A program made the position numbers and the translations under genes. From Parvibaculum sp045863935 (GTDB lineage Bacteria > Pseudomonadota > Alphaproteobacteria > Parvibaculales > Parvibaculaceae), in the NCBI RefSeq assembly GCF_045863935.1, contig NZ_BTVP01000004.1, positions 66,099-130,098 of the forward strand: a DNA stretch of 64,000 bases. Direction: 5' to 3'. Of the stretch, positions 9,207 through 18,383 are shown piece after piece. Below the pieces are notes generated by a model, which did not search any database, had not been told where the DNA came from, and saw only the letters and a list, made by a program, of their open reading frames with translations. Numbering within the stretch: position 1 is the stretch's first letter; each line of letters opens with the position of its first letter.

Positions 9207-10577
9207 GTGCACCATAAGGGTGACGACGGCATGGTGGGTCTTGGCGGGGCCCCCGCCGCTCCAGAGGGCCTGCCGCAGGCCCCATCCGCCACGAAGAGTT
9301 CGGCTTCACCGGAGGGAGGGGCTGAAGACGCGCAACCGCGCGGTGCCCGGGATACCGGGGACGGGATCGTACCGCCCCGCAAGTCGCGCAGGCGCGGCCG
9401 CCGGGGTAGGGGGCGCCGCAAGGAAGAAGCCCGCAAGGAAGCAGCCGCGGCTAACCCCGAGCCGAAGCCTGTCCGGAAATCGCCTCAAAAACCGTCGGGC
9501 CAAAAGCCGTCGAACCGAAATCTGTCCAAAAGGCCGGGTGCCGCCGACAAGCTCTATGCCGCGCTCGATCTCGGCACCAACAATTGCCGTCTTCTGATTG
9601 CCCGCCCGTCGCCGGAAGGCTTCAAGGTCGTCGACGCCTATTCCCGCATCGTCCGTCTGGGAGAGGGGCTCGCCAGCACAGGCGCGCTAGGCGAGGCGGC
9701 CATGAAGCGGGCAATCGACGCGCTGCGCATCTGCGCGGAGAAGATGGCGCGCCGCGGCGTTATCCGCTCCCGCACCATCGCGACCGCCGCCTGCCGCACG
9801 GCGGATAATGGCGCCGATTTCATCGAACGCGTGAAAAGGGAGACGGGCCTCTCGCTTGAAGTCGTCTCGACCGAGGACGAAGCGCGCCTCGCCGTTGCGG
9901 GGTGCGCACCGCTTCTCGACAAGGCGTGCAGCTCCGCGCTCGTCTTCGATATCGGCGGCGGTTCCACGGAGCTCATCTGGGTGCGCATGGACGGGGGAAG
10001 CGACGCCCGCCCCGCCATCGCCGACTGGACGTCGCTGCCCTGCGGTGTCGTAACGCTCGCCGAGCGCCATGGTGGCGTCGAGGTGCCGGAAGACACATAT
10101 GCGCGCATGGTGGGCGAGGTGAGCGGCCAGCTCAGTCCCTTCCTGGAGCGGATGAAAGACGGCGCCGGAGGCGATGCATCGAATTTCCACCTCCTCGGTA
10201 CCTCCGGCACGGTCACCACCATCGCGGGCGTCCATCTGGGTCTCAGCCGCTATGATCGCACGCGGGTCGATGGCGTCTGGATTTCGCCGGATGACGTTCA
10301 GGGTGTCACCAGGTCTCTTCTTGCCATGGACTATGGCAGCCGCGCGGCGCACCCTTGCGTCGGGCAGGAGCGGGCAGACCTTGTTCTCGCCGGTTGCGCC
10401 ATTTTCGAGGCCATCGCCCGTGCCTGGCCGGCTGACCGCTTGCGCGTTGCCGATCGCGGCCTGCGCGAAGGTATCCTTCTTTCCCTCATGGAGGCCGATG
10501 CCTCCCGGCGCAGGCGCCGCCGCCGGAAACGGCGCCGTAGATCGAGCCCGGACGCCGGCGGCAATGGAACGATGTGA
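9207..10577 (+). CDS. ppx: Ppx/GppA family phosphatase (exopolyphosphatase / pppGpp phosphohydrolase)
   Basis: The actin-like ASKHA fold is shown by ALDLGTNNCRLLIA (phosphate 1), FDIGGGSTELIW (phosphate 2) and LLGTSGTVTTIAGV. The family hydrolyses polyphosphate or the gamma phosphate of pppGpp in the cytosol. At 456 residues it is longer than the minimal family because of a roughly 110-residue Pro/Lys/Arg-rich N-terminal extension and a basic C-terminal tail (RRRRRRKRRRR), which may bind polyphosphate or RNA (inference). The start may be the GTG at 9207 or the ATG at 9231. It is immediately followed by rlmE, with start and stop overlapping or nearly so, indicating an operon. Confidence 0.88.
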   Translation: MHHKGDDGMVGLGGAPAAPEGLPQAPSATKSSASPEGGAEDAQPRGARDTGDGIVPPRKSRRRGRRGRGRRKEEARKEAAAANPEPKPVRKSPQKPSGQKPSNRNLSKRPGAADKLYAALDLGTNNCRLLIARPSPEGFKVVDAYSRIVRLGEGLASTGALGEAAMKRAIDALRICAEKMARRGVIRSRTIATAACRTADNGADFIERVKRETGLSLEVVSTEDEARLAVAGCAPLLDKACSSALVFDIGGGSTELIWVRMDGGSDARPAIADWTSLPCGVVTLAERHGGVEVPEDTYARMVGEVSGQLSPFLERMKDGAGGDASNFHLLGTSGTVTTIAGVHLGLSRYDRTRVDGVWISPDDVQGVTRSLLAMDYGSRAAHPCVGQERADLVLAGCAIFEAIARAWPADRLRVADRGLREGILLSLMEADASRRRRRRRKRRRRSSPDAGGNGTM

Positions 10578-10579
10578 CG

Positions 10580-11335
10580 ATGGCAGATGACCGCAAGAGC
10601 AAGGGTAAGGGTGGCAAGAGCGCTGGTGACGGCGGCGCGCGCGCGCTGAAGGTGCGCGTGAAGACGGCGCGCAAACGCACGACATCCTCGACCCGCTGGC
10701 TGCAGCGCCAGCTGAACGATCCCTATGTCCACGCCGCCAAACGCGAGGGGTATCGCTCCCGCGCCGCCTTCAAGCTTGCCGAGATCGACGACAAGTATCG
10801 CCTGCTGAAGCCGGGTGCGCGCGTGGTGGATCTTGGCTGTGCTCCTGGCGGTTGGTGCCAGATAGCGGTCGCGCGGGCAAAGGCGGCAAGCGAGGACGGA
10901 AGCCGGGGCCGCGTCATCGGGCTCGACTACCTGGAAACCGAGTCGGTGCCGGGCGCGACCATCCTCCAGCTCAACTTTCTGGACGAGGGCGCGGACGACC
11001 GGGTGAAGGAACTGCTCGCGGGCGAGGCGGACCTCGTGCTCTCCGACATGGCCGCCCCCACCACCGGCCACAAGCAGACCGACCATATGCGCATCATGCA
11101 TCTCTGCGAGATCGCGGCGCATTTTGCGGTTGAGGTGCTCGCCCCGGGCGGGGCCTTTCTGGCCAAGGTCTTGCGGGGCGGAACGGAGAACGAGCTTCTC
11201 ACTCTCCTCAAGCAGCACTTCAAGACCGTCCGCCATGTGAAGCCGAAGGCAAGCCGGGCCGATTCGGCGGAGATGTACGTGCTCGCCCAAGGCTTTAAGG
11301 GACGTTCCGGAAGTGAAGCCGAAGACCTCGCGTGA
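10580..11335 (+). CDS. rlmE: 23S rRNA (uridine-2'-O-)-methyltransferase RlmE (FtsJ/RrmJ)
   Basis: Methylates the 2'-O of U2552 in 23S rRNA on the 50S subunit, using SAM. The SAM-binding motif is VVDLGCAPGGWCQ. The K-D-K-E catalytic tetrad is visible: RAAFKLAEID, VLSDMAAP, FLAKVLRGG and ADSAEMYVLA. A lysine/arginine-rich N-terminal tail of about 40 residues is typical of alphaproteobacterial copies. The ATG at 10580 was chosen; a GTG at 10574 overlaps the ppx stop. Translational coupling to ppx is likely. Confidence 0.93.
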   Translation: MADDRKSKGKGGKSAGDGGARALKVRVKTARKRTTSSTRWLQRQLNDPYVHAAKREGYRSRAAFKLAEIDDKYRLLKPGARVVDLGCAPGGWCQIAVARAKAASEDGSRGRVIGLDYLETESVPGATILQLNFLDEGADDRVKELLAGEADLVLSDMAAPTTGHKQTDHMRIMHLCEIAAHFAVEVLAPGGAFLAKVLRGGTENELLTLLKQHFKTVRHVKPKASRADSAEMYVLAQGFKGRSGSEAEDLA

Positions 11336-11447
11336 TTATTTCGCAACCGCGGCATACTGCCCTTTGCTTTCCCGCATATAGGTGTTAAAAGCCAGCGCCA
11401 ACACAGCATAGGGTGGCCGGCTCTTAACGGCCCAGGAGGTTGGCAGC

Positions 11448-12911
11448 ATGATCCGTGAAGCATTGACGTTCGACGACGTTCTCCTGCTGCCTGCTGCCTC
11501 CACGGTCCTGCCCACGCAAGCCGACACGCGCACCCGCCTGACCCGTACGATACAGCTCGGCATTCCCATCATTTCCGCCGCCATGGACACGGTCACGGAA
11601 GCTCGCCTGGCCATCGCCATGGCGCAGGCAGGCGGCATCGGCGTCCTCCATCGCAACATGTCACCCGAGGCGCAGGCCGAGCAGGTCCGCCAGGTGAAGA
11701 AGTTCGAAAGCGGCATGGTGGTGAACCCCGTCACCATCGGCCCCGACGCGACGCTCTCCGAAGCCCTCTCGGAAATGCAGCGCCACGGCATTTCGGGCAT
11801 TCCCGTGGTCGAACCCGATACCGGCAAGCTCGTCGGCATCCTCACCAACCGCGACGTCCGCTTCGCCAGCAATCCGAAGGAACCTGTCCGCAACCTGATG
11901 ACGAAGGAAGGCCTCATCACCGTGGCCGATGGCGTCAGCCAGGAAGAGGCAAAGCGCCTTCTCCACATGCACAGGATCGAAAAGCTCCTTGTGGTGGACG
12001 GTGCCTATCGCTGCATCGGCCTCATCACCGTGAAGGACATCGAGAAGGCGCAGCTTCATCCCAATGCCGCCAAGGATGAGCAGGGCCGTCTCCGCGTTGC
12101 CGCCGCGACCACCGTTGGCGACGAGGGCTATGGCCGCTCCGAAGCGCTGATCGCCGCTGGTGCGGATGTGATCGTGGTCGATACGGCCCACGGCCATTCC
12201 GCCCGCGTCGCCGAGGCCGTGACGCGGATCAAGAAGCTCTCCAACAAGACGCAGGTCATCGCCGGCAATGTCGCGACCGCGAGCGCCGCCATGTCGCTCA
12301 TCGACGCGGGCGCGGATGCGATCAAGGTCGGCATCGGCCCCGGCTCCATCTGCACCACGCGCATCGTTGCGGGCGTCGGCGTGCCCCAGCTCACCGCGAT
12401 CATGGATGTGGTAGAGGCCGCGCGCAAAAACGACACGCCCGTCATCGCCGATGGCGGCATCAAATTCTCGGGCGATCTCGCCAAGGCGATCGCCGCCGGC
12501 GCCGACTGCGCCATGCTCGGCTCGCTTTTCGCGGGCACGGAGGAAAGCCCCGGCGAGGTCTTCCTCTTCCAGGGCCGCAGCTACAAGTCCTACCGGGGCA
12601 TGGGCTCCGTCGGCGCCATGGCCGTCGGCTCTGCCGACCGCTACTTCCAGCAGGATGTGAAGGATTCGCTCAAGCTCGTGCCGGAAGGCATTGAAGGACA
12701 AGTGCCTTACAAGGGGCCCGTGGGCAACGTGATCCATCAGCTCGTCGGCGGGCTGCGCGCCGCGATGGGATACACCGGCAACGCGACAGTGCAGGACTTC
12801 CAGCAGAATGCGGAATTCGTGCGCATCTCGTCGGCCAGCCTGCGCGAGAGCCACGTTCACGACGTGACGATCACGCGCGAAGCGCCCAACTATCCCGGCG
12901 GTGGCAACTGA
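11448..12911 (+). CDS. guaB: Inosine-5'-monophosphate dehydrogenase
   Basis: NAD-dependent oxidation of IMP to XMP, the first committed step of GMP synthesis. The 487-residue length is standard. The N-terminal barrel starts EALTFDDVLLLP, two CBS domains lie at about 95-205, and the catalytic loop is GPGSICTTRI with Cys at about 302. The flap contains YRGMGSVGAM. A 112-bp gap separates it from rlmE, so it probably has its own promoter. The next pathway enzyme, guaA, is three genes downstream on the same strand. Confidence 0.97.
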   Translation: MIREALTFDDVLLLPAASTVLPTQADTRTRLTRTIQLGIPIISAAMDTVTEARLAIAMAQAGGIGVLHRNMSPEAQAEQVRQVKKFESGMVVNPVTIGPDATLSEALSEMQRHGISGIPVVEPDTGKLVGILTNRDVRFASNPKEPVRNLMTKEGLITVADGVSQEEAKRLLHMHRIEKLLVVDGAYRCIGLITVKDIEKAQLHPNAAKDEQGRLRVAAATTVGDEGYGRSEALIAAGADVIVVDTAHGHSARVAEAVTRIKKLSNKTQVIAGNVATASAAMSLIDAGADAIKVGIGPGSICTTRIVAGVGVPQLTAIMDVVEAARKNDTPVIADGGIKFSGDLAKAIAAGADCAMLGSLFAGTEESPGEVFLFQGRSYKSYRGMGSVGAMAVGSADRYFQQDVKDSLKLVPEGIEGQVPYKGPVGNVIHQLVGGLRAAMGYTGNATVQDFQQNAEFVRISSASLRESHVHDVTITREAPNYPGGGN

Positions 12912-12925
12912 CCGCCGGCCTGACA

Positions 12926-12950
12926 CCGGGTGACGCAAGATGACACCCGG
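12926..12950 (+). promoter_or_regulatory. Hairpin around the rsmB start codon
   Basis: CCGGGTG at 12926-12932 pairs with CACCCGG at 12944-12950 (7-bp stem, 11-bp loop). The loop contains the rsmB ATG at 12940. The structure could affect rsmB translation; in GC-rich DNA such a stem can occur by chance. Confidence 0.2.
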
Positions 12951-14232
12951 CGCACGTCTGCAATCGGCGATCGAAATCCTCAACGACATCTTCCTGAGCG
13001 GCCGCCCGGCGGATCGCATCATGGAGAACTGGGCACGCTCGAACCGCTATGCCGGCTCGAAGGACCGCGCCGCCATATCGAACCTCGTCTACACCGTGCT
13101 TCGCCGCCGGGCGGAACTTTCCGCCGCCACGGGCCATGAGGATGCAAGGCTCCTCGCCTTTGCGGCACTTGCGCTTGTCGAGGGCGAGGGAGTGTCCGCG
13201 CTCGCCGATGGCTCCCGCCACGCTCCCGCTCCGCTGACTGAGGAGGAGAGGGCCGTTCTTGACGCGGCTTCCCTGCCGGGCCCGGATGCTGCGCCCTGGG
13301 TCAGGCTCAATTATCCCGAATGGCTTCACTCCGAATTCGAAGAGGCGTTCGGCGCCGCGCTCGAACGTGAGATGGCGGCCCTCATGGACCGCGCCCCGAC
13401 CGACCTTCGCGTCAATACGTTGAAGGCGAACCGCGAGGCGGCGCTTGCTGCGCTGGAGGAGGCGGGGCTGTCCGCCGAGCCCTGCCCATGGTCGCCCTGG
13501 GGGCTTCGCCTGACCTCGCGCGGCAATCTGCCGGGCCTGTCCGTCTATCGCGATGGCGCCATCGAGATACAGGACGAAGGCTCGCAGCTTGCCTGCCTTC
13601 TGGCGGGTGTGAAACCCGGCGAACAGGTGGTCGATCTTTGCGCGGGCGGCGGCGGCAAATCGCTGGCGCTCGCCGCGATGATGGGCAATCGCGGCCAGAT
13701 ATATGCCTGCGACACGGATGGCCGGCGTCTTGCGCCACTCGAGCCCCGCGCCCAGCGCGCGGGCATCCGCAATCTCCAGACGCGCACACTCGGCCCCTTC
13801 AGGCCCGGCGAAGCCGATACCGATTTCGCCGGTCTCGAAGCCCGCATGGATTGCGTCCTTGTCGATGCACCTTGCAGCGGCACTGGCGCCTGGCGCCGCA
13901 GCCCCGACGCCCGCTGGCGTCTCGACCCCGGTACGCTCGAAAGATACCGCGCGGCACAAGCAGAAGTGCTTGCGCGCGCCGCCGCGCTGGTCCGCCCCGG
14001 CGGCCGAATCGTCTATGTCACCTGTTCGCTTCTGCCATCCGAGAACGAGCGGCAGGTGGAAGCCTTCCTCGCTGCCCATCCGGATTTCAAGCCCGTTCCC
14101 TGGACGGCGGAGTGGCCCGAAGGCCTCGTGCCGCCGCCGGCAGTGGTAGGAGACTGGTTTCGCTTGAGCCCGGCCTCGACCGGCACGGACGGCTTTTTTG
14201 TCGCCATTCTTCGGCGGGAGGCAGGGGAATGA
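12940..14232 (+). CDS. RsmB/NOP family rRNA (cytosine-5-)-methyltransferase
   Basis: RNA m5C methyltransferase of 430 residues. An N-terminal NusB-like helical region is followed by a Rossmann domain with VDLCAGGGGKSLALAA (SAM site). Both catalytic cysteines are seen: DAPCSGTGAWRR (motif IV) and VTCSLLPSEN (motif VI). It acts on rRNA in the cytoplasm; RsmB-type enzymes modify 16S C967, but the exact target here is inferred. It sits 28 bp after guaB and overlaps the beginning of the following reading frame. Confidence 0.9.
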   Translation: MTPGARLQSAIEILNDIFLSGRPADRIMENWARSNRYAGSKDRAAISNLVYTVLRRRAELSAATGHEDARLLAFAALALVEGEGVSALADGSRHAPAPLTEEERAVLDAASLPGPDAAPWVRLNYPEWLHSEFEEAFGAALEREMAALMDRAPTDLRVNTLKANREAALAALEEAGLSAEPCPWSPWGLRLTSRGNLPGLSVYRDGAIEIQDEGSQLACLLAGVKPGEQVVDLCAGGGGKSLALAAMMGNRGQIYACDTDGRRLAPLEPRAQRAGIRNLQTRTLGPFRPGEADTDFAGLEARMDCVLVDAPCSGTGAWRRSPDARWRLDPGTLERYRAAQAEVLARAAALVRPGGRIVYVTCSLLPSENERQVEAFLAAHPDFKPVPWTAEWPEGLVPPPAVVGDWFRLSPASTGTDGFFVAILRREAGE

Positions 14233-14309
14233 TGCGCTGCGGCATCGGGCTTGACGGGTCGGGGGAAGGATGGTCTATCGGATACATTCCCTCCGACGGG
14301 CCAGGATCC

Positions 14310-14810
14310 ATGGCGGCCTCATTTTCCCGAAAATTGTCGCGTTACGCGCTGCTCCCGGTCTGGCTCTTCCTGCTCGCGGCTTTCCTTCTGCCGCTGGCAG
14401 CACACGCCGTCGATGCCCGCTCCGAGCGAGCCTCCCTGCGCCTGGCAGAGAAGGGCGTTGCGGCGGCAGCCGAAGGACGCCTCGAAGAGGCGCAGCGTCT
14501 GCTGGAAGAAGCGGTTGTCTCCAATCCCGCCAATGCGAATGCCTACGCCGAACTGGCAGCCGTGCAGAATGCGGCCGGCAATCCCAGGCTCGCCCGCAAA
14601 TATTATGTCATCGCCCTCGAGATCGATCCGGTGCTTCCCGCAGCGCTGGGCGGCCTCGCGCGCCTGAACGTCGACGCCGGAGATCGCGACGCGGCGGAAA
14701 TTCTCTTGCAGAAGCTCCGCGCGACATGCCCCGTCTGCGCCGAAATTCGAGACATCGAGCGTGCGATCGCGGACATCGAAACCCCACCCCAACCGAAACC
14801 AAATCCGTAG
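14310..14810 (+). CDS. Exported tetratricopeptide-repeat protein
   Basis: Small secreted or periplasmic protein of about 166 residues. The signal peptide (SRYALLPVWLFLLAAFLLPL, ending AAHAVDA) is followed by about two to three TPR units, for example EAVVSNPANANAYAELAAVQ and ARKYYVIALEIDPVLPAALG. A CPVC pair lies near the C-terminus. I chose the ATG at 14310 because it puts the signal peptide at the N-terminus; in-frame ATGs at 14229 and 14232 overlap the rsmB stop. The function is unknown. It ends 7 bp before guaA. Confidence 0.7.
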   Translation: MAASFSRKLSRYALLPVWLFLLAAFLLPLAAHAVDARSERASLRLAEKGVAAAAEGRLEEAQRLLEEAVVSNPANANAYAELAAVQNAAGNPRLARKYYVIALEIDPVLPAALGGLARLNVDAGDRDAAEILLQKLRATCPVCAEIRDIERAIADIETPPQPKPNP

Positions 14811-14817
14811 ACGGAAC

Positions 14818-16368
14818 ATGACCGAAGACCGCATTCTCATCATCGACTTTGGCAGCCAGGTCACGCAGCTCATTGCAAGGCGCGTCCGCGAAAGCGGCGT
14901 CTATTGCGAGATCGTGCCTTTCAACAAGGTCGAGGAGATGTGGGAAGGCTTTGGCCCGAGAGGGATCATCCTTTCCGGCAGCCCCGCCAGCGTCAGCCGC
15001 GAAAACAGCCCGCGTGCGCCTCAGTTCGTCTTTGAGGCAGGACTGCCCGTTCTCGGCATCTGTTACGGGCAGCAGACCATGACGCTGCAGCTCGGCGGCA
15101 AGGTCGAGGGAAGCGACGAGCGCGAGTTCGGCCGCGCCTCGATTGAGCTGGTCGAGGACACGCCTCTGCTCGACGGAATCGTCAAGAAAGGCGAGAGCGA
15201 GCCCGTCTGGATGAGCCATGGCGACCGCGTCGTCGCCATCGCGCCGGGCTTCAAGGTCGTGGCGCAGAGCCGCGGCGCGCCTTTCGCCGTCATCGCCGAC
15301 GAGGAACGCCGTTTCTATGGCGTCCAGTTCCATCCCGAAGTCGTCCACACGCCGCGCGGCCGCGACATGCTGTGGAATTTCACGCATCGCATCTGCGGCT
15401 GCAAGGGCGACTGGACCATGGCCGCCTTCCGCGAAACCGAAATCGCCAAGGTGCGCGCACAGGTAGGGTCGGGCAGGGTGATCTGCGGCCTTTCCGGCGG
15501 CGTCGATTCATCGGTCGTCGCCGTGCTGCTGCACGAAGCGATCGGCGACCGGCTTCAATGCGTCTTCGTCGACACCGGCATGATGCGCGCGGGCGAGGCC
15601 GAGCAGGTCGTCTCGCTCTTCCGCGATCACTACAACATCCCGCTCGTCGCGGTCGACGCGAGCGAGCTTTTCCTCGGCAAGCTCGACGGTGTCACGGACC
15701 CTGAACAAAAGCGCAAGATCATCGGCGCGACCTTCATCGACGTCTTCGAAGCGGAAGCAAAGAAGATCGGCGGCGCGGATTTCCTCGCGCAGGGCACGCT
15801 TTACCCCGACGTGATCGAGAGCGTCTCCTTCGCGGGCGGACCTTCCGTCACCATCAAGAGCCATCACAATGTCGGCGGGCTGCCCGAGCGCATGAACATG
15901 AAGCTCGTTGAGCCGCTCCGCGAACTCTTCAAGGACGAGGTGCGCGAGCTTGGCCGCGAACTCGGTCTTCCCGAGCAATTCGTCGGCCGCCATCCTTTCC
16001 CCGGACCGGGCCTCGCGATCCGCGTGCCGGGCGAAATCACGCGCGAGCGCCTCGAGATCCTGCGCAAGGCGGACACCATCTATCTGGAAGAAATCCGCGC
16101 GGCCGGTCTCTACGACCGGATATGGCAGGCTTTCGCCGTGCTGCTGCCCGTGCGCACGGTCGGCGTCATGGGCGATGAGCGCACCTACGATTATGTCTGC
16201 GCGCTCCGCGCCGTCACCTCATTGGACGGCATGACAGCGGATTATTATCCCTTCTCTCACGAGTTCCTCGGCCAGGTCTCGACCCGCATCATCAACGAAG
16301 TCCGCGGCATCAACCGCGTCGTCTACGACGTGACCTCGAAGCCGCCGGGAACTATCGAGTGGGAATGA
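14818..16368 (+). CDS. guaA: GMP synthase (glutamine-hydrolysing)
   Basis: Converts XMP to GMP using ATP and glutamine. The N-terminal class I amidotransferase has its nucleophile in GICYGQQ (Cys about 82) and His/Glu in QFHPEV. The ATP-pyrophosphatase domain has the PP-loop GLSGGVDSSVVA, and the dimerisation domain ends SKPPGTIEWE. Length is 516 residues from the ATG at 14818. The 3' end of guaA is a known insertion site for integrative elements, and here an integrase gene follows 318 bp later. Confidence 0.97.
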   Translation: MTEDRILIIDFGSQVTQLIARRVRESGVYCEIVPFNKVEEMWEGFGPRGIILSGSPASVSRENSPRAPQFVFEAGLPVLGICYGQQTMTLQLGGKVEGSDEREFGRASIELVEDTPLLDGIVKKGESEPVWMSHGDRVVAIAPGFKVVAQSRGAPFAVIADEERRFYGVQFHPEVVHTPRGRDMLWNFTHRICGCKGDWTMAAFRETEIAKVRAQVGSGRVICGLSGGVDSSVVAVLLHEAIGDRLQCVFVDTGMMRAGEAEQVVSLFRDHYNIPLVAVDASELFLGKLDGVTDPEQKRKIIGATFIDVFEAEAKKIGGADFLAQGTLYPDVIESVSFAGGPSVTIKSHHNVGGLPERMNMKLVEPLRELFKDEVRELGRELGLPEQFVGRHPFPGPGLAIRVPGEITRERLEILRKADTIYLEEIRAAGLYDRIWQAFAVLLPVRTVGVMGDERTYDYVCALRAVTSLDGMTADYYPFSHEFLGQVSTRIINEVRGINRVVYDVTSKPPGTIEWE

Positions 16369-16483
16369 TTCAGACCCATCCGAACGCCGTCGATTTTACG
16401 CTATAGCCCTCCATAACACGCTGAAATAGCTAAATAAATTTCTCGACATCTATCGCCGTCTATCGCGGGGCAAGCCTCGGGAT
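16369..16483. other. Probable left attachment region of the ICE (attL)
   Basis: The element most likely begins at the end of guaA: housekeeping genes stop here and a phage-type integrase follows. The crossover core should lie in the last bases of guaA or just after the stop. The other copy of guaA's end (attR) is not in this window, so the exact core cannot be read. The region is AT-richer than its surroundings. Confidence 0.5.
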
Positions 16484-16641
16484 TGACGGTATAGATGACG
16501 GTATGGCGGCTCTTGTTTCACCGTCAGATTGCATATACCGTCACGGCTTAGAGAGCTTGTGACGGTATTTTTTCGGCATTACTCCTTTGAAATTAAAAGG
16601 AAATTTGCCGTTGAGGGAGGCCGGTTTTGGCCTGACGGTAT
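16484..16641 (+). promoter_or_regulatory. Cluster of TGACGGTAT sites upstream of integrase
   Basis: TGACGGTAT occurs exactly at 16484-16492, 16496-16504, 16560-16568 and 16633-16641, and inverted (ATACCGTCA) at 16535-16543. A partial inverted ACCGTCA lies at 16520-16526. Repeats of about 9-10 bp beside an attachment site and before the integrase gene are the arrangement of arm-type integrase sites or excisionase sites. They may also serve to autoregulate int. Confidence 0.65.
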
Positions 16642-16686
16642 AATTGGTGGCTCTCTAGCGTTTTTTGAACGATTTCGGAGGGTCCA

Positions 16687-17943
16687 ATGCTGACTGACGC
16701 TGCCATCAAGGCACTGAAACCAAAAGACAAATTATACAAGGTCGCCGACCGTGACGGTATGTACGTCGCGGTCCAGCCTTCGGGGGCGATCGTGTTCCGC
16801 TACGACTACCGCATGAACGGTCGCCGCGAGACATTGACGCTCGGCCGGTACGGCTCGGCCGACCTGTCTCTGGCGCGTGCGCGGGAGAAGCTCATCGACG
16901 CGCAGCGCGCCATTCTCGAAGGGCGGTCGCCTGCGCAAGAGAAGCAGCGGGAGAAGCGCCGGATCAAGGAAGCCAAGAGCTTCGGCGAGTTTGGCGAACG
17001 CTGGCTGCAAGAGCACCGGATGGCGGAAAGCACCCGTGCCATGCGCCGCTCGATCTACGAGCGGGACATCCTTCCGACATTTCGGAATCGGCTGCTGACG
17101 GAAATCAGCCCCGAGGATTTGCGCGCGATGTGCGAGAAGGTGAAGGCGCGCGGCGCACCCGCCACGGCAGTCCATGTGCGGGACATCGTGAAGCTGGTTT
17201 ACGCCTTCGCGATCCTGCACGGGGAGAAGGTGCCGAATCCCGCCGAGGAAGTCGGGCCGGCCTCGATCGCCACCTTCGTTCCCAAGGACCGTTCGCTATC
17301 GCCCGCCGAAATCCGCGTCATGCTCAGCCAGCTTGAGCATGTGGCGACCCTGCCGACCATTCGGCTCGGGGTGAAGCTGTTCCTCATCACCATGGTCCGC
17401 AAGAGCGAGCTACAGGACGCGACCTGGGATGAAGTGGACTTCGAGAATGCGGTGTGGTCGATCCCGAAGGAGCGGATGAAGCGCTCCAAGGCGCACAACG
17501 TCTATCTGCCGGAACAGGCGATCGACATCCTCGTTGCGCTCAAGACCTGCGCTGGCAATTCGAGATACCTGCTGCCGTCGCGCTATGATGCGGACGCGCC
17601 GATGTCGCGGGCGACGTTCAACCGCGTGACCTATGCGGTCGTTGAGCAGGCCAAGAAGGCGGGATTGCCGCTGGACCCGTTCACCGTCCACGATCTGCGC
17701 CGGACGGGTTCGACGCTGCTCAACGAGCTGGGCTTCAACAGCGACTGGATCGAAAAGTGCCTCGCGCATGAGGATGGCCGGTCGTCGCGCGGCATCTACA
17801 ACAAGGCGGAATATGAACATCAGCGTCGCCACATGATGCAGCAATGGGCCAATCTCATCGACGCTTGGGTCGCAGGCCAGAAATACGTCCCGACGCTCTA
17901 TCCGGCGACCATGGACCTTCTGGTTCCCGAGCCTAGCCTTTGA
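16687..17943 (+). CDS. int: Tyrosine recombinase (ICE integrase, P4-like)
   Basis: Site-specific recombinase of 418 residues. The N-terminal arm-binding domain (DUF4102 type) has LTDAAIKALKPKDKLYKVAD and DGMYVAVQPSG. A SAM-like core-binding domain covers about 100-190, and the catalytic domain has R238 (MVRKSEL), H335-x-x-R338 (HDLRR), H361 (LAHED) and Y371 (GIYNKAEY). All catalytic residues are present, so it looks active. It lies just after guaA and reads away from it. Its 3' end overlaps the convergent AlpA-type gene by 11 bp. Confidence 0.92.
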   Translation: MLTDAAIKALKPKDKLYKVADRDGMYVAVQPSGAIVFRYDYRMNGRRETLTLGRYGSADLSLARAREKLIDAQRAILEGRSPAQEKQREKRRIKEAKSFGEFGERWLQEHRMAESTRAMRRSIYERDILPTFRNRLLTEISPEDLRAMCEKVKARGAPATAVHVRDIVKLVYAFAILHGEKVPNPAEEVGPASIATFVPKDRSLSPAEIRVMLSQLEHVATLPTIRLGVKLFLITMVRKSELQDATWDEVDFENAVWSIPKERMKRSKAHNVYLPEQAIDILVALKTCAGNSRYLLPSRYDADAPMSRATFNRVTYAVVEQAKKAGLPLDPFTVHDLRRTGSTLLNELGFNSDWIEKCLAHEDGRSSRGIYNKAEYEHQRRHMMQQWANLIDAWVAGQKYVPTLYPATMDLLVPEPSL

Positions 17944-18202
17944 TGGGCCGGGCCTTCCTCAGATTGACATCTGGGGATGGCGCTCGCTTGATGGCTTTTG
18001 CTCTGGAGGCTTGGCGGCGCTGCTCAAGCCAAGCCTCCACTTCGCCGAGATCCCACACCACGGTTCGGGCGGTCAGATAGAAGCGCTGAGGAAACTCGCC
18101 GCGCTGCTCCATGTCATAGATGGTCGTGTCGGCGAGCGGGACGATCTCGCGGAGCTGATGCCGGCGAATGGTGCGCTTGGTCAGTGGGGGCGACTGGCTC
18201 AT
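17933..18202 (-). CDS. AlpA-family helix-turn-helix protein (possible excisionase)
   Basis: 89 residues: LREIVPLADTTIYDMEQRGEFPQRFYL, then TVVWDLGEVEAWLEQR, the standard AlpA/phage-regulator winged helix. Members regulate integrase or act as excision directionality factors. The position next to int, tail-to-tail, supports a role in excision control. A shared upstream element occurs also before the second AlpA-type gene at 55318. Confidence 0.8.
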   Translation of the reverse strand: MSQSPPLTKRTIRRHQLREIVPLADTTIYDMEQRGEFPQRFYLTARTVVWDLGEVEAWLEQRRQASRAKAIKRAPSPDVNLRKARPIKG

Positions 18203-18285
18203 TTCCGGCCCCCGTCGTCCGCGATCCGCGTAGTGCGGGCCTTCATGTCTTCATTGTCGGTCGTTCCGATGTTCAGGGTCGCCAT
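18199..18285 (-). CDS. Possible 28-residue leader peptide before the AlpA gene
   Basis: An ATG at 18285 opens a 28-codon frame, MATLNIGTTDNEDMKARTTR and eight more, whose stop overlaps the AlpA start by 4 bp (ATGA). The coupling suggests it may be translated. No family is recognised. Confidence 0.3.
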   Translation of the reverse strand: MATLNIGTTDNEDMKARTTRIADDGGRK

Positions 18286-18383
18286 AGCGCGCCTCGCTCC
18301 TTCAGCACCGTGTCCAGGGTTTGCCGGGAGGCGGCCAGCAACGTGACTGCGATCTCCTTGGCATATGGCGGACTGTGGAGGGC

